From JAEUQQ01 sp963697285 (GTDB taxonomy: Bacteria > Acidobacteriota > Vicinamibacteria > Vicinamibacterales > JAFNAJ01), in NCBI GenBank assembly GCA_963697285.1, contig CAVONI010000004.1:1-64000 (forward strand): a stretch of 64,000 nt of DNA. Reading direction: 5' to 3'. A program made the position numbers and the translations under genes. The notes below the pieces were generated by a model. It was not told the origin of the DNA. It saw only the letters and a program-made list of their open reading frames with translations, and searched no databases. Positions 31,926 through 41,742 of this stretch are shown in pieces; the first letter of the stretch is position 1; each line of letters opens with the position of its first letter.

Positions 31926-32831
31926 TCAGCCGAGGTGCTTCCCGTACCACTCGAAGATCTTCTTCCACCCCTCCTGCGCCACCAGCGGGCGATAGTCGGC
32001 ACGATCGATCGCGAAGATCGAGTGCCCGGCTCCGTCGTACGACACGAGTTCGTGCGTCTTGCCGAACTTCTTCAGTTCCTCCTCGATCCTGGCGACATGC
32101 TCCGGCGCGGGGCGCTTGTCTTCCTTGCCGAAGATGCCGAGCAGGGGGCAGCTCAGGTCCTTGGTGAGTTCGACCGGGTCGACGGGTTGCCGTGGCGTGA
32201 GCCCCGCGCTGCCGGCCCCGACGCCTCCCGGGTAACAGGCCACGGCGGCGTCGATCCCCTTGAGCGTGCAGGCTGCGAGGTAGACCTGCCGGCCTCCCGA
32301 GCAGTAGCCGATGATCCCCACCTTGCCGTTCAGTTGCCGCAGGGCGCGGAGGTACCGGATCGCGCCGTCGATGTCGCCCATCGTGCGGTCATCGGGCATG
32401 CCGCCGGCCTCGCGCACGCTCGCGGAGTTCGCCTGGGGTGTCGCCTTGCCTTCGCGGAAGTGCAGGTTCGGACAGATGGCGGTGTAGCCGCGCTGCGCGA
32501 ACTTGCGGGTGATCTCGATGGTGGGCTCGTCCCAGCCGGGCATGTGATGCACGACCACGATGCCGGGGTAGTTGCCGGTGCCGGTCGGCCGCGCGACGTA
32601 GGCGTCGATCATGTCGCCGTTGTGGCCGCGCATCTGCACGGTCTCACCCGAGATGGCGCTGTAGAAGACCCTGCCCGCCGGGGCCGCGGCCGCCGGTTGC
32701 GCGGGTGCGGCGCCCTGCGGCGCCTGCGCATGCATGGCGTTTCCCATGGCGACCACCCCGACGACGCCTGACGCGGCGCCAGTGATGAAGTCTCTTCGAT
32801 TGATGGCCTTCTCCGTTGGATCGGGACGCAT
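31926..32831 (-). CDS. Dienelactone-hydrolase family protein with Tat signal
   Basis: The protein has 301 residues from ATG 32831, preceded by AAGGGG. Residues 10-37 form a Tat signal (INRRDFITGAASGVVG) and then an Ala/Pro spacer. The alpha/beta hydrolase core includes GIVVVHHMPGWDEPTIEITR, the nucleophile elbow GYCSGGRQVY with a cysteine as in dienelactone hydrolases, FGKEDKRPAPEH with the acid and GAGHSIF with the catalytic His. The export of DLH homologues by Tat is frequent in Acidobacteriota. The substrate cannot be inferred. Confidence 0.85.
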   Translation of the reverse strand: MRPDPTEKAINRRDFITGAASGVVGVVAMGNAMHAQAPQGAAPAQPAAAAPAGRVFYSAISGETVQMRGHNGDMIDAYVARPTGTGNYPGIVVVHHMPGWDEPTIEITRKFAQRGYTAICPNLHFREGKATPQANSASVREAGGMPDDRTMGDIDGAIRYLRALRQLNGKVGIIGYCSGGRQVYLAACTLKGIDAAVACYPGGVGAGSAGLTPRQPVDPVELTKDLSCPLLGIFGKEDKRPAPEHVARIEEELKKFGKTHELVSYDGAGHSIFAIDRADYRPLVAQEGWKKIFEWYGKHLG

Positions 32832-32887
32832 GACGGTTACCCCTTTCGATTGACGGGCCGCTCTGGGGAGCGGCCCCTGACGGACGA

Positions 32888-34148
32888 TCACGCTTTCGCA
32901 CAGCACTTCTTGAACTTGAGGCCGCTGCCACACGGGCACGGATCGTTGCGCCCGGCATGAGGAAGCGCCTGCACGGTTTCGGCTCTGAGCTGCTCCATCA
33001 GCGCGTCCGGTTGCTGCCCATCCCACAGCAGTGCCGCCATCCGTTCGGTGTAGGGACGGCAGTGCCTGAAGAAACGCCGGTACCCCGCGCAGAGGTAGTT
33101 GAGGCCCGGCTCGCCATCCGGCGCCTGGATGATGCGGTCCTTCGGGCATCCCCCGTTGCACATCGTCAGCACGTCACATGCCTGGCAATAGCGTGGCAAG
33201 GTCGTCTGCTTGGCCTGCCCGAAGGCTTCCTGTGCCGGGCTGTCGAGGAGTTCCGCAAGCGGGGTGTCGCGGATGTTGCCCAGCCGATACTCGGGGGTGA
33301 CGAAGTGATCGCACTGGTAGAAATCGCCGTTGTGCTCGATCACCGGCACGTCGCCACAGGTGGGACGGAAGATGCACAGCGAATGGCCAAGCCCGTAGGC
33401 CGGTCGCGCGGCTTCTTCGAACATCTGGACGATGATCCGCCCCATGTCGTGACGGACCCACTCGTCGAAGATCGTGCACAGGAACGTGCCGAAGGCCTCG
33501 GCCGGCACCGTGCACTCGCTCACGCCGCCGTCAGGGCCCGGTCGCGGGTCGACGAGGGGGATGAAGCTGAGGTACTGGGCACCGATCTCCCTGAAGAACC
33601 GGTAGACCTCGAGCGGATGCCGCACGTTCTGGGCGTGGACGACGCAGAGCAGGTCCACGGGGATGTCGTGCCGCCGCAGCAGGCGGTAGCCCTTCATCAC
33701 CTGCCGATGCGACGCGCGCTGGTCTTTCGTGACGCGATACGCGTCGTGCAGATCGTCGCGGTCCGTCGAGGCTCAGCCCCACGCCGAACTTCTCGGCAGC
33801 AAAGAAGCGGCACCACTCGTCGGTCAGCAGCACGCCGTTGGTCTGGATGCTGTTGGCGACGTGCTTGCCGGCGGGGCAGTGCATGCGTTGGAGGTCGACG
33901 ACGCGGCGGAAGTAGTCGAGGCCGAGAATCGTCGGTTCGCCGCCGTGCCACGAGAAGAGGATCTCGCGCCCAGGCGTCATCGCGATCTGCTGGACGATGT
34001 ACGCCTCGAGCAGGTCGTCTGACATCCGGAAGGTCCTGGTCTCGGGGTAGAGCAGTTCCTTCTTCAGGTAATAGCAGTAGTGGCAATCGAGGTTGCAGAT
34101 CGCTCCGGCCGGCTTGGCGAAGATCTGGAACTCACGCACCGACGCCAT
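32888..34148 (-). CDS. Anaerobic-sulfatase-maturase-like radical SAM enzyme with SEC-C motif (frameshifted)
   Basis: ATG 34148 begins MASVREFQIFAKPAG followed by the radical SAM cluster CNLDCHYC (CxxxCxxC). A SPASM domain follows with FYQCDHFVTPEYRLGNIRD and YCQACDVLTMCNGGCPKD, which bind extra iron-sulfur clusters. The extreme C-terminus is the SEC-C metal motif NDPCPCGSGLKFKKCC. A one-base insertion near 33760 breaks the frame after LSLDGP; reading on in the next frame gives DDLHDAYRVTKDQRASHRQV. The gene starts three bases after the stop of the secreted hydrolase at 34152, so the two are co-expressed. Such enzymes convert Ser or Cys to formylglycine or make other peptide changes. No sulfatase is encoded nearby. 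Confidence 0.8.
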
Positions 34149-34151
34149 GGC

Positions 34152-35588
34152 TCATTGACCGGGAACGTAGGGTGTGTCGTTCACGTGCTCGAAGAGCCAG
34201 TTGCGGACGCCGGCATTCGCGTACGTCGCATCCCAGCACCAGTGCTGATTCACCAGGATCGAGCCGGGAATGTACAGCGTCACCAGGTGCGTGGCGCTTC
34301 TCGATCGGGCCCGCGCCAGCTGGCCCTCGGCAAGCTTCGTGGCCTTGTCGCCGCGGAGCAGACCGTTCCACATCAACTCGCCCTCGCTGCCGTATCCGAT
34401 GTCGATGTTCGCACCAGCGCGGTTCGCCAACGCGGCAGCATCCCGGAGCCGTTCGCCCTTGAAGCGCGTGTCCGCGGGGCCAAGCACGCCGGCGCCGGTC
34501 GGATCCGTCAACCCGGCGAAGAACCATCCGGGCAACGTCCTCAACAACCGGGCGAATGCTTCCTGGCCCAGTGCCACGTCCTTGAAGGCATGGTACGGAT
34601 CGTAGGCCGTGCTGATCTGGGCGGCGAACATCTCCGGGTTCGCAAGGATGGTGCTCCACATGGGCACCGAGCCTCCCGCCAGCGAGACGGCGTAGATGCG
34701 GGCGGCATCGACATCGTAGTCGGCCAGGATCTTCTGGACGATGCGCACGTAGTTCTGCTGCATCTCGCTGTCGGCGAAGTTCGTCGTCGACCAGCGGGGG
34801 TCGGCCGCTCCGCCCACCGTGACGACGAACGCAGGATGCCGGGCTTGCGACTCCTCATCGCTCCAGTACAGCGCGTCGTGATGCGTGAACAGGGCGCCGC
34901 GAGACTTCCCGGTCCAGTCGGAGTAGTTGAAGTCGCCCGACGGATAGTGCACCACCAGCGGCAGTTTCTTCAGATCCGCACGCCTCGCGCCGTATCCGTC
35001 GGGAATGTACAGGTGGTAGTTCAGCGTGTGCCCTGTCGTGTCGTTCTTGTACGTGAAGGTCGTGAAGTCATCGGGCCCCACGCAGATCTCGCGCGTCGTG
35101 CTGACGGTCACGGGTTCGACGACTGCACCCGAGCGAGTCACGATCGGACCTGTCTGGCTCACGACGTATCCGGCCAACCGGGGCCTGTTCTTCGTGAGAG
35201 GGTTGAAGGTCACCTGGCTGCGGTAGGTCGTGGGATCCGTGTTCTCGATGCCAAGATCGATGAACACGTACTTGCCGTAGACCTGCACGTCGCCTTTCTT
35301 CCCGCTGGTGTTCACGTACACGTTCGTGATCGAGCGGTTGGCGAAGAGGTGGAACTTCACGATGCTCGAGTCCGACGTCTGCGACGGCATCAGCGACGTG
35401 AGTTCGGCGCTGTTGATGTCGTCGGAGTATTCGAGGCGCACCGCCGTGACGGTCTCGCCCCAGGCGAGCACCTCTGTCACCAGGCTGGCTTCCTTGAGGG
35501 CAGGGGCAGCAGGCTGGGCGGAGAACGCCGGGACAGACGACGCGACAACCAGTGCCGCGAGCAATGCGCGAAGCGACGACGTTCTCAC
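34152..35588 (-). CDS. Secreted alpha/beta-hydrolase-type protein, esterase/peptidase-like
   Basis: The protein has 478 residues from GTG 35588, with AGGAGGG 8-9 bases upstream. Residues 1-26 form a signal peptide ending AFSAQ. An Ig-like N-terminal region (about 30-170) precedes the hydrolase fold starting TLNYHLYIPDGYGARRADL, with WSTTNFADSEMQQNYVRIVQ. The nucleophile elbow reads IYAVSLAGGSVPMW; relatives have GLSAGG, so the expected Ser falls on Leu and the Ser is two residues earlier. The C-terminus has ILVNQHWCWDATYAN, probably contributing the His. It is cotranscribed with the radical SAM maturase. Activity is uncertain. Confidence 0.7.
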   Translation of the reverse strand: MRTSSLRALLAALVVASSVPAFSAQPAAPALKEASLVTEVLAWGETVTAVRLEYSDDINSAELTSLMPSQTSDSSIVKFHLFANRSITNVYVNTSGKKGDVQVYGKYVFIDLGIENTDPTTYRSQVTFNPLTKNRPRLAGYVVSQTGPIVTRSGAVVEPVTVSTTREICVGPDDFTTFTYKNDTTGHTLNYHLYIPDGYGARRADLKKLPLVVHYPSGDFNYSDWTGKSRGALFTHHDALYWSDEESQARHPAFVVTVGGAADPRWSTTNFADSEMQQNYVRIVQKILADYDVDAARIYAVSLAGGSVPMWSTILANPEMFAAQISTAYDPYHAFKDVALGQEAFARLLRTLPGWFFAGLTDPTGAGVLGPADTRFKGERLRDAAALANRAGANIDIGYGSEGELMWNGLLRGDKATKLAEGQLARARSRSATHLVTLYIPGSILVNQHWCWDATYANAGVRNWLFEHVNDTPYVPGQ

Positions 35589-35715
35589 GGCTGGTGCCCT
35601 CCTGTGGTGACCAAGGGACTTCGGCAGGTTCCGTGCGTCGCGGCCCACCCGGATGCCGGCCGCGTGGCGACTGTCCATTGGCAGCGGGCACAGTGTAGCG
35701 CCCGGGGCGTGACGA

Positions 35716-35811
35716 CAGCGTCCGGCTCGCAACGCCAGTGTCCGGTTCGCAACAACCTGCGGGCGAGGGATTCACCAGGGTGGGCTGACCACGCCAAGTG
35801 TCGGATTCAAG
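35716..35811. repeat. Three short direct repeats upstream of the choice-of-anchor gene
   Basis: CAGCGTCCGGCTCGCAAC (35716-35733) and CAGTGTCCGGTTCGCAAC (35736-35753) are spaced 20 bases apart. A diverged third copy (AAGTGTCGGATTCAAG) lies at about 35796-35811. They sit between divergent genes (starts at 35588 and 35906) and could be regulator sites. There is otherwise no gene in this 317-base stretch. Confidence 0.5.
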
Positions 35812-35905
35812 CCGAGACCTCTCCGTCATGCTTCCGTCACGCGGACTCGATAGCCTTGGGTGATTCCGTTCCTCGAACCTGCAGAACAACGATGGAGACC
35901 CTCGA

Positions 35906-37588
35906 ATGAAGAGATCCGTGCTCGCGATCGCCCTTGTGGTGTCGGTCGCCGGGTTGACCGCCGCACCGTCTGACTCGGCACGACATCACGACCCCCCCGC
36001 CCCGCCCGCCCCGCTGACCCTGACACCGCTGGGCACAGCGACCACCGGCCCGTTCAGGAGCGAAGATCCCCGCGTCGCAGAGATCAACGCGTTCGATGCC
36101 CACGGCCGGCGGATCTACGTGGTCAACCCCCTCGAGGCGCGCCTCGATGTCATCGACGTCGCAGACCCGGCCTCGCCGTCAGCGGCCGCCTCTGTGCTCC
36201 TTGTCGATGATTGCCAGCAGGCGCTTGGCACAGCGTGTCCGCTGCTGCCGGGCGGCGAACCGAACAGCGTCGCGATCCACGGCGGGTTGATGGCCGTCGC
36301 CTATGGCAACGCCGTCCGGACCGACAATGGGCACGCGATCTTCTACAGGCTGCGCGGCGCCGCGGCGCCGCGTTTCGTCGCGGCGGTCGAAGTCGGCGCC
36401 CTGCCCGACATGATCACGTTCTCGAGTGACGGGAAGTACGTGCTCACGGCGAACGAGGGCGAGCCGAACGCCGACTATTCGATCGATCCGGCCGGATCGG
36501 TCTCGATCATCGAGGTGGAGCGCCTCGGAGGCCGCCGCGCTGTCCGCCACGTCGGCTTCGAGCGTTTCGACAAGGCGGAGGCGCGCGCCCTCCTCGAGGC
36601 GGCAGGCGTGCGCATCTTCGGACCCGGCGCCAGTGTCTCGCAGGACCTCGAGCCCGAATACATCGCGGTCGAGCGCAACAAGGCGTACGTCACCCTGCAG
36701 GAGAACAACGCGCTCGCCATCATCAACATCGAGAGCGGCCAGGTCGAGAAGATCGTCGGGCTGGGACTCAAGAACCACGCACTCGCGGGCAATGGCCTCG
36801 ACGCGAGCGACCAGGACGGCGGCATCAACATCCTTGCCTGGCCGGTTCACGGCCTGTATCAGCCCGACGCCGTTCACGCGTTCACGGCAAAGGGGCGACC
36901 GTACCTGGTGATGGCGAACGAAGGCGACGCCCGCGATTACGCCGGGTACGTCGAGGCCCTGCGGCTCGGGAACTCGGCCTACCAGCTCGACCCAACGGCC
37001 TTTCCGAACGCCGCCGCGCTGAAGGCGAACACGGCCCTGGGCAGGCTGAACGTGTCGCGTGCCAGCGGCGACATCGACAACGATGGCGACTACGATCGCA
37101 TCGACGTGTTCGGCGCGCGGTCGGTCTCGATTCGCGATCAGCAGGGCCGCCTGGTGTGGGACAGCGGTGAGATGTTCGAACGCCTCGCGGCCCAGTTCGA
37201 CGGTACGCTCACGCTCTTCAACACGACCAACTCTGCGAACTCCCGCGAGAACCGCAGTGACGACAAGGGCGTCGAGCCCGAATCGGTGGTGGTCGGCGAC
37301 GTCGACGGGCGTCCCTATGCGTTCGTCGGCCTCGAGCGCGATGGTGGCATCGTCGTGCTCGACCTGTCGCGCCCCGAGTCGCCGGCGTTCGTGACCTACG
37401 CCACGAACCGGAAGTTCCCGCGCAATCCCACGACGGGCGCACTGCTGGCGTGCAACGCGAACGACTGCGGCGACCTGGGCCCCGAAGGCCTGACCTTCGT
37501 CCCGGCGACGCAGAGCCCCACGGGCAAGGCCCTGCTCATCGTGTCGAACGAAGTGAGCAGCACGACGACGATCTGGCACGTGCAGTAG
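35906..37588 (+). CDS. Choice-of-anchor I family secreted protein (alkaline-phosphatase-like propeller)
   Basis: The protein has 560 residues from ATG 35906. A signal peptide (residues 1-20, VVSVAGLTAAPS) is followed by a Pro-rich spacer and a seven-bladed-type propeller: EINAFDAHGRRIYVVNPLEA, PDMITFSSDGKYVLTANEGE, DLEPEYIAVERNKAYVTLQE, PDAVHAFTAKGRPYLVMANE, and KGVEPESVVVGDVDGRPYAF. The acidic GEPNADYSIDP and GDIDNDGDYDRIDV segments are consistent with Ca-binding loops. This matches the choice-of-anchor I family often annotated as alkaline phosphatase. No sorting signal is left at the C-terminus. Phosphatase activity is not proven from sequence. Confidence 0.85.
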   Translation: MKRSVLAIALVVSVAGLTAAPSDSARHHDPPAPPAPLTLTPLGTATTGPFRSEDPRVAEINAFDAHGRRIYVVNPLEARLDVIDVADPASPSAAASVLLVDDCQQALGTACPLLPGGEPNSVAIHGGLMAVAYGNAVRTDNGHAIFYRLRGAAAPRFVAAVEVGALPDMITFSSDGKYVLTANEGEPNADYSIDPAGSVSIIEVERLGGRRAVRHVGFERFDKAEARALLEAAGVRIFGPGASVSQDLEPEYIAVERNKAYVTLQENNALAIINIESGQVEKIVGLGLKNHALAGNGLDASDQDGGINILAWPVHGLYQPDAVHAFTAKGRPYLVMANEGDARDYAGYVEALRLGNSAYQLDPTAFPNAAALKANTALGRLNVSRASGDIDNDGDYDRIDVFGARSVSIRDQQGRLVWDSGEMFERLAAQFDGTLTLFNTTNSANSRENRSDDKGVEPESVVVGDVDGRPYAFVGLERDGGIVVLDLSRPESPAFVTYATNRKFPRNPTTGALLACNANDCGDLGPEGLTFVPATQSPTGKALLIVSNEVSSTTTIWHVQ

Positions 37589-37732
37589 TGGGCGGCGGTG
37601 GGCGGAGGGCGCCGCGTACCTCCGCCTGCCGCGCGTCACCAGGCTCAGACGCGCCGCGGTGCGAAGACACCCAACGCCACGCGTCCGCGGGCTCCGCCGA
37701 TCGACGCGGGACGCACCGCCCTGGGCTCTCCG

Positions 37733-37990
37733 CTAGCTGGCGGCGAGCGAGGTGAAGTCGCCTGACCGCGACACGTACGTGCCGTCGGCTCGCCGTCTCA
37801 GGACGCCGTCTTCGACGAGAACGTCGAGAAGGTCGCGGCACGTCGTCGCCTCGAGACTCCAGAGGCGACAGGCTTGCGCAAAGGTCAGCGCCAGCCGCGG
37901 CCAGCGGTCGAACTCCCGTCGAATCGCAAGGACGAGGTCCGTTCGTCGGTCGCGGCTGTGCACGAGGACCAGGATGGGGTCGGTCGACAT
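37733..37990 (-). CDS. 85-residue winged-helix-like protein
   Basis: ATG 37990 begins MSTDPILVLVHSRDRRTDLV. The middle has LTFAQACRLWSLEATTCRDL and LLDVLVEDGVLRRRADGTYV, the look of a small winged helix with a helix-turn-helix and a beta wing. Many Acidobacteriota encode such short DNA-binding-like proteins. The role is unknown and no partner is seen. Confidence 0.55.
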   Translation of the reverse strand: MSTDPILVLVHSRDRRTDLVLAIRREFDRWPRLALTFAQACRLWSLEATTCRDLLDVLVEDGVLRRRADGTYVSRSGDFTSLAAS

Positions 37991-38408
37991 GGGAGACTGC
38001 CTCGCGCTGCGATACCAGTCAACGTGAAGTGCCGGACACCGCAGACCCGCGGGACTCGAGGGCGGCGCGAGCCGCGTCTGAGACCCACGGATCCCGGTGC
38101 ATTGACGATGACTGTAGCGAGGGCACGCGACGGCGACGCGTCGAAGTCATCGCAACTGTGTAAATTCTCTGAGGCTGCAGGTCGCCGACGAGTGGGTCGG
38201 GCCTTGGCTGGTCAGGTGGGCATGGCGCAGTCGGCACCTCGGCCGTGTTCGCGATGTGCCGGCAGACCCCGACCGATCACGCGCAACGGCCGTGATCGTC
38301 GGGCCCACGGCGCTGATAGAATGCCCTCCAGACACGGCATCGAGCATGGAGCGGCCCATCACGGCGCTGCTCTGCTGTGGATCCGTGAGGCGGCACGAGC
38401 TGCCGGGC
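37991..38408. other. Intergenic stretch, nothing convincing
   Basis: This 418-base gap lies between divergent genes. A slightly AT-rich patch (38157-38175, GTGTAAATTCTCTGAG) may hold promoter elements, but I could not define -35 and -10 boxes. The upstream extension of the radical SAM frame begins at 38256 but is not protein-like before 38409. Confidence 0.3.
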
Positions 38409-40246
38409 ATGCACATGCCAACATTGACGACCGGGCCAGCAACGGGTGACGAAGCGGTCGGCTCCGCGCGGATCGTGTTGACCGCGCCGCTGACCGAAAT
38501 GATCGATCACGCCGGGTACTTCATCCAGATGAGCATGGCCTCGCTGCCCATCTGGCTCGAGGGCATCCTCGACAAGAAATACCCGACGTGGCGAGAGCTC
38601 GAATACAACGCGGACGGCACCGCACGCTACATGCCGGCCGGGTTGCGCGTGCTCGAGGCGTCGCTGCTGCGCCGGTTCTCGGCCAGCGACATCGTCTGCT
38701 GCTACCCGGCCGATGTCCATCGGTTCATCGGCCCGGAGACGCGCGTCGTGGCGGTTTCGACGCACAACCCGCTCGGCGTCACGTTCGCCGCCGGCGTCTA
38801 CACGTCGATCTTCGGCTCCTCGAAGCAGCCGATCAACTCCCACTACGCGCGCGAGCTGTTCGCGCAGTTCAAGGCGAGCCCGCATCGCGACCACTTCAAG
38901 GTGATCGTCGGCGGCTCGGGCGGCTGGCAGATCGTCCAGACCGACACCTGGGAGGAACTGGGCGTCGACTGCGTGGTCGAAGGGCGCAGCGAGTCCGACC
39001 GAGACGCTCGGCGCTGTTCGACAAGGCGCTGCGCGGCGAGCCGCTGCCGCGCGCAGGTCGACGTCGCGCATCCGACGACCCGCGACGCGATCCTGTTCCC
39101 CGACAAGCGGACCACGTTCGGCGTCGTCGAGATGACGACCGGCTGCGGGCGGCGATGCCAGTTCTGCGTGCCCGATCTCAACCCGCAGATCGACCTGCCC
39201 AAGGACAAGATCATGGGCGCCGTCCGCGCGAACGTCCGCGACGGCAACAAGCAGATCTCGCTGGCCACCGAGGACATGTTCATCTGGGGGCAGGTGCACA
39301 CCGACACGCCGTTCTACTTCCCGAACCGCGAGGCGCTGCTCGATCTGTACTCGCGACGTCGTGAACACGCCCGGCGTCGAGCAGCACGTGCTCAGCCACG
39401 CGACGATCGCGCCGGCGGTGGTCGATCCCGTGCTGATCGAACAGCTGTCGGAGCATGCTGCTCGACAAGAGCCCGATCCACCTGCCGCTCCTCAGCACGC
39501 ATCCGAAGAGCACAAGGCGCTCGTGCCGCTGATCGGGCTCGAGACCGGCTCGGTGCGCGATGGCGAAGCAGATCATGCCGAGCAAGGCGTGCCGTTCCCG
39601 ATCGACGAGTGGCCGAGCGTCGTCGTGCGCGGGCTCGAGGTTCTCAACCGGAACAACTGGTTCCCCGCGATGACGCTGATCGTCGGCAACCCGGGCGAGA
39701 CCGACGACGACTGTCGACGGCGACGCTCGATCTGATCTACGAGGTCGAGCGGCGCGGGCTGTTCGCGTTCTTCATCCCGTCGATCTTCACGCCGCTGCAC
39801 GACACGCGCATGGAGACGAAGAAGGGCGTCACCGAGACGCGCCAGCTCACGCCGCTGCAGTGGCAGCTGATGATGAAGTGCTGGAAGATGAACCTGCGTC
39901 CCGGGCCAGACGAGCTGGTGGGGACCGACGGCGTGGCGCGTCGGCGCGCTCGGCCTGTGGGCCTGGAAGCTGCGCAAGCTGAACGGGCCCGGACTTCACC
40001 TGGCCGCTGTTGATGTTCGCCAGCGCGATGCCGGAACGCCTGATGGCGAGGATGGGGAAGATCCACGAGCCGCGGCCGCTGCACATCAAGACGCGTCGCG
40101 AACTGCTCGCGACCATCAAGCCGTCCCAGCGGAAGCACATCCGCCTCGACACCGGCGACATCCCGGATGGTTTCTTCGACGTCGTGGAGCAGGGGCAGGC
40201 CGGCGTCGCCGCCCCGGTCCACGTGCTCGCCTCGCCGCAGGGGTGA
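38409..40246 (+). CDS. B12-binding-domain radical SAM protein, broken by about a dozen frameshifts
   Basis: The apparent start is ATG 38409 (or 38415), with no clear ribosome site. The frame reads ARIVLTAPLTEMIDHAGYFI, then a B12-binding-like Rossmann part (VVAVSTHNPLGVTFAAGVYT, FKVIVGGSGGWQIVQT), then the radical SAM motif TTGCGRRCQFCVPD (CxxxCxxC). Between about 39000 and 39990 the frame changes roughly twelve times, nearly always fitted by one extra C or G. The pieces that emerge (EQHVLSHATIAPAVVDPVLI, PFPIDEWPSVVVRGLEVLNR, QWQLMMKCWKMNLRPG, and FASAMPERLMARMGK) remain family-like to the stop at 40246. No internal nonsense decay is seen in the correct frames. Confidence 0.7.
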
Positions 40247-40503
40247 GGATGAGCGAGGTGAGCAGGACGACGACGGTCTGGCAGGTGTAATAGCGGCTCC
40301 CGCCCCCCCCGGACCGGTCGCGCGATGCGACACGGATTGCCTGTCTCTGCCCCTGGTTTGCGCCTATAGTGTCAGGAGGGTGTCTCTGCGCTGACGTCCC
40401 CACGGCAGGCACGGCAGCCGGTCGCCTCTCCGGGAGGCGAGTGCCAGTGCGCAGGGACTCCGGACGCCTGAGCGAAGGTTCCCGGGCGTCGGTGGGAGGG
40501 CTG

Positions 40504-41733
40504 ATGAACGCCCACGACCGATCCACCAGGGTCTGCCTGGCCGCGGCAATCGTCGGCTGCGTCCTGGTCATGCCGATCGGCGCCGCCGACGAGCCCACCG
40601 CGTCAGATCTCTTCGACGACCGCATCGTGCACGAGTTGCGGCTGTCGATGCACAGCGAAGACTGGACCCTCCTCCGACTGCGTTTCATGGAGAACACCTT
40701 CTACCCCGCCGACCTGGCGTGGAACGGTGTGGTCGTGCGCAACGTCGGCGTCCGTTCGCGGGGATCGGGCAGCCGCGATCCGCACAAACCGAGCCTGAAG
40801 ATCGATGTCGATCGCTTCGTGACCGACCAGCTGTTCGCGGGCATGAAGGCCTTCGATCTCGACAACTTCCGCCAGGACGCCGGGATGATGAAGGAACCGG
40901 TGACCATGCAGTTCTTCAGGAAGATGGGGATCGCGGCCCCGCGCGCCGTGCATGCCCGGGTGTTCGTGAACAACGACTACATCGGGCTCTACGCGGTACT
41001 CGAAACGCTCGACAAGCGGTTCCTGAAATCGGCACTGGACCAGAACGACGGCTACCTCTACGAGTTCGAGTGGGCCAACGACTTCAGGATGCAGTGGCTC
41101 GGACCAGACCTCTCGCGCTACGCGGGGATGTTCAAGCCCAGGACGCACGAGACCGAGACGCCCGAGATGCTGTTCGAGACGATCGAGAACATGATCGAGG
41201 CGGTGAACCGTTCTCCACGCGACACCTGGGAGCAGGTCGTTGCCCGGTTCCTCGACTTCGAGACGTTCCTGGCGTACCTGGCGGTCGAGATGTTCCTGTC
41301 TGACAACGACGGCTTCGTCGGCGACTGGGGCATGAACAACTTCTATCTCTACCGGTTCGAGGACAGCGACCGATTCCAGTTCATTCCCTGGGACAAGGAT
41401 TTCAACTTCCACGACGTCGAGCGCGAGGCGTTCGCGGGCTTCGACGCCAACGTCTTGACCGCGACGGCCATGCGGTATCCTCGGCTACGCGGGGCGTATG
41501 TGTCGGCCCTCCGCCGGTGTGCCGCGATAGCCCTCGAGCCCGCCGCCGACGGCAGCGGGCCTGGCTGGCTCGAACGGGAGATCGCCCGCGAGGCGGCCAT
41601 GATCCGCCCGTCGGCGTACGACGACCCGACGAAGGCATACACCAACGAGCGGTTCGAGCAGGAGGTCGCCTGGATGCTCGACTTCGCCCGCAAGCGCAGC
41701 GGCCAGATCTACAGGCAGGTGGGCGAGAGGTGA
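40504..41733 (+). CDS. CotH-type kinase family protein, exported
   Basis: The protein has 409 residues from ATG 40504, after GGGAGGG. A signal peptide (residues 1-28) ends VLVMPIGAAD. The CotH fold is recognised by HELRLSMHSEDWTLLRLRF, VRNVGVRSRGSGSRDPHKPS, NNDYIGLYAVLETLDKRFLK, DGYLYEFEW and the PWDKDFNF catalytic-type segment (D-x-D near residue 300). CotH enzymes are atypical protein kinases that phosphorylate coat proteins in spore formers. The protein is exported here, and the following phosphatase gene starts 9 bases after its stop. It begins a five-gene operon with a polyphosphate polymerase. Confidence 0.85.
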   Translation: MNAHDRSTRVCLAAAIVGCVLVMPIGAADEPTASDLFDDRIVHELRLSMHSEDWTLLRLRFMENTFYPADLAWNGVVVRNVGVRSRGSGSRDPHKPSLKIDVDRFVTDQLFAGMKAFDLDNFRQDAGMMKEPVTMQFFRKMGIAAPRAVHARVFVNNDYIGLYAVLETLDKRFLKSALDQNDGYLYEFEWANDFRMQWLGPDLSRYAGMFKPRTHETETPEMLFETIENMIEAVNRSPRDTWEQVVARFLDFETFLAYLAVEMFLSDNDGFVGDWGMNNFYLYRFEDSDRFQFIPWDKDFNFHDVEREAFAGFDANVLTATAMRYPRLRGAYVSALRRCAAIALEPAADGSGPGWLEREIAREAAMIRPSAYDDPTKAYTNERFEQEVAWMLDFARKRSGQIYRQVGER

Positions 41734-41742
41734 GGTGACGTG

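Noticed and set aside
38256..40246. Programmed frameshifting in the B12 radical SAM gene
   Set aside because: About a dozen shifts of mixed direction in 1 kb cannot be programmed; there are no slippery-site and pseudoknot patterns.
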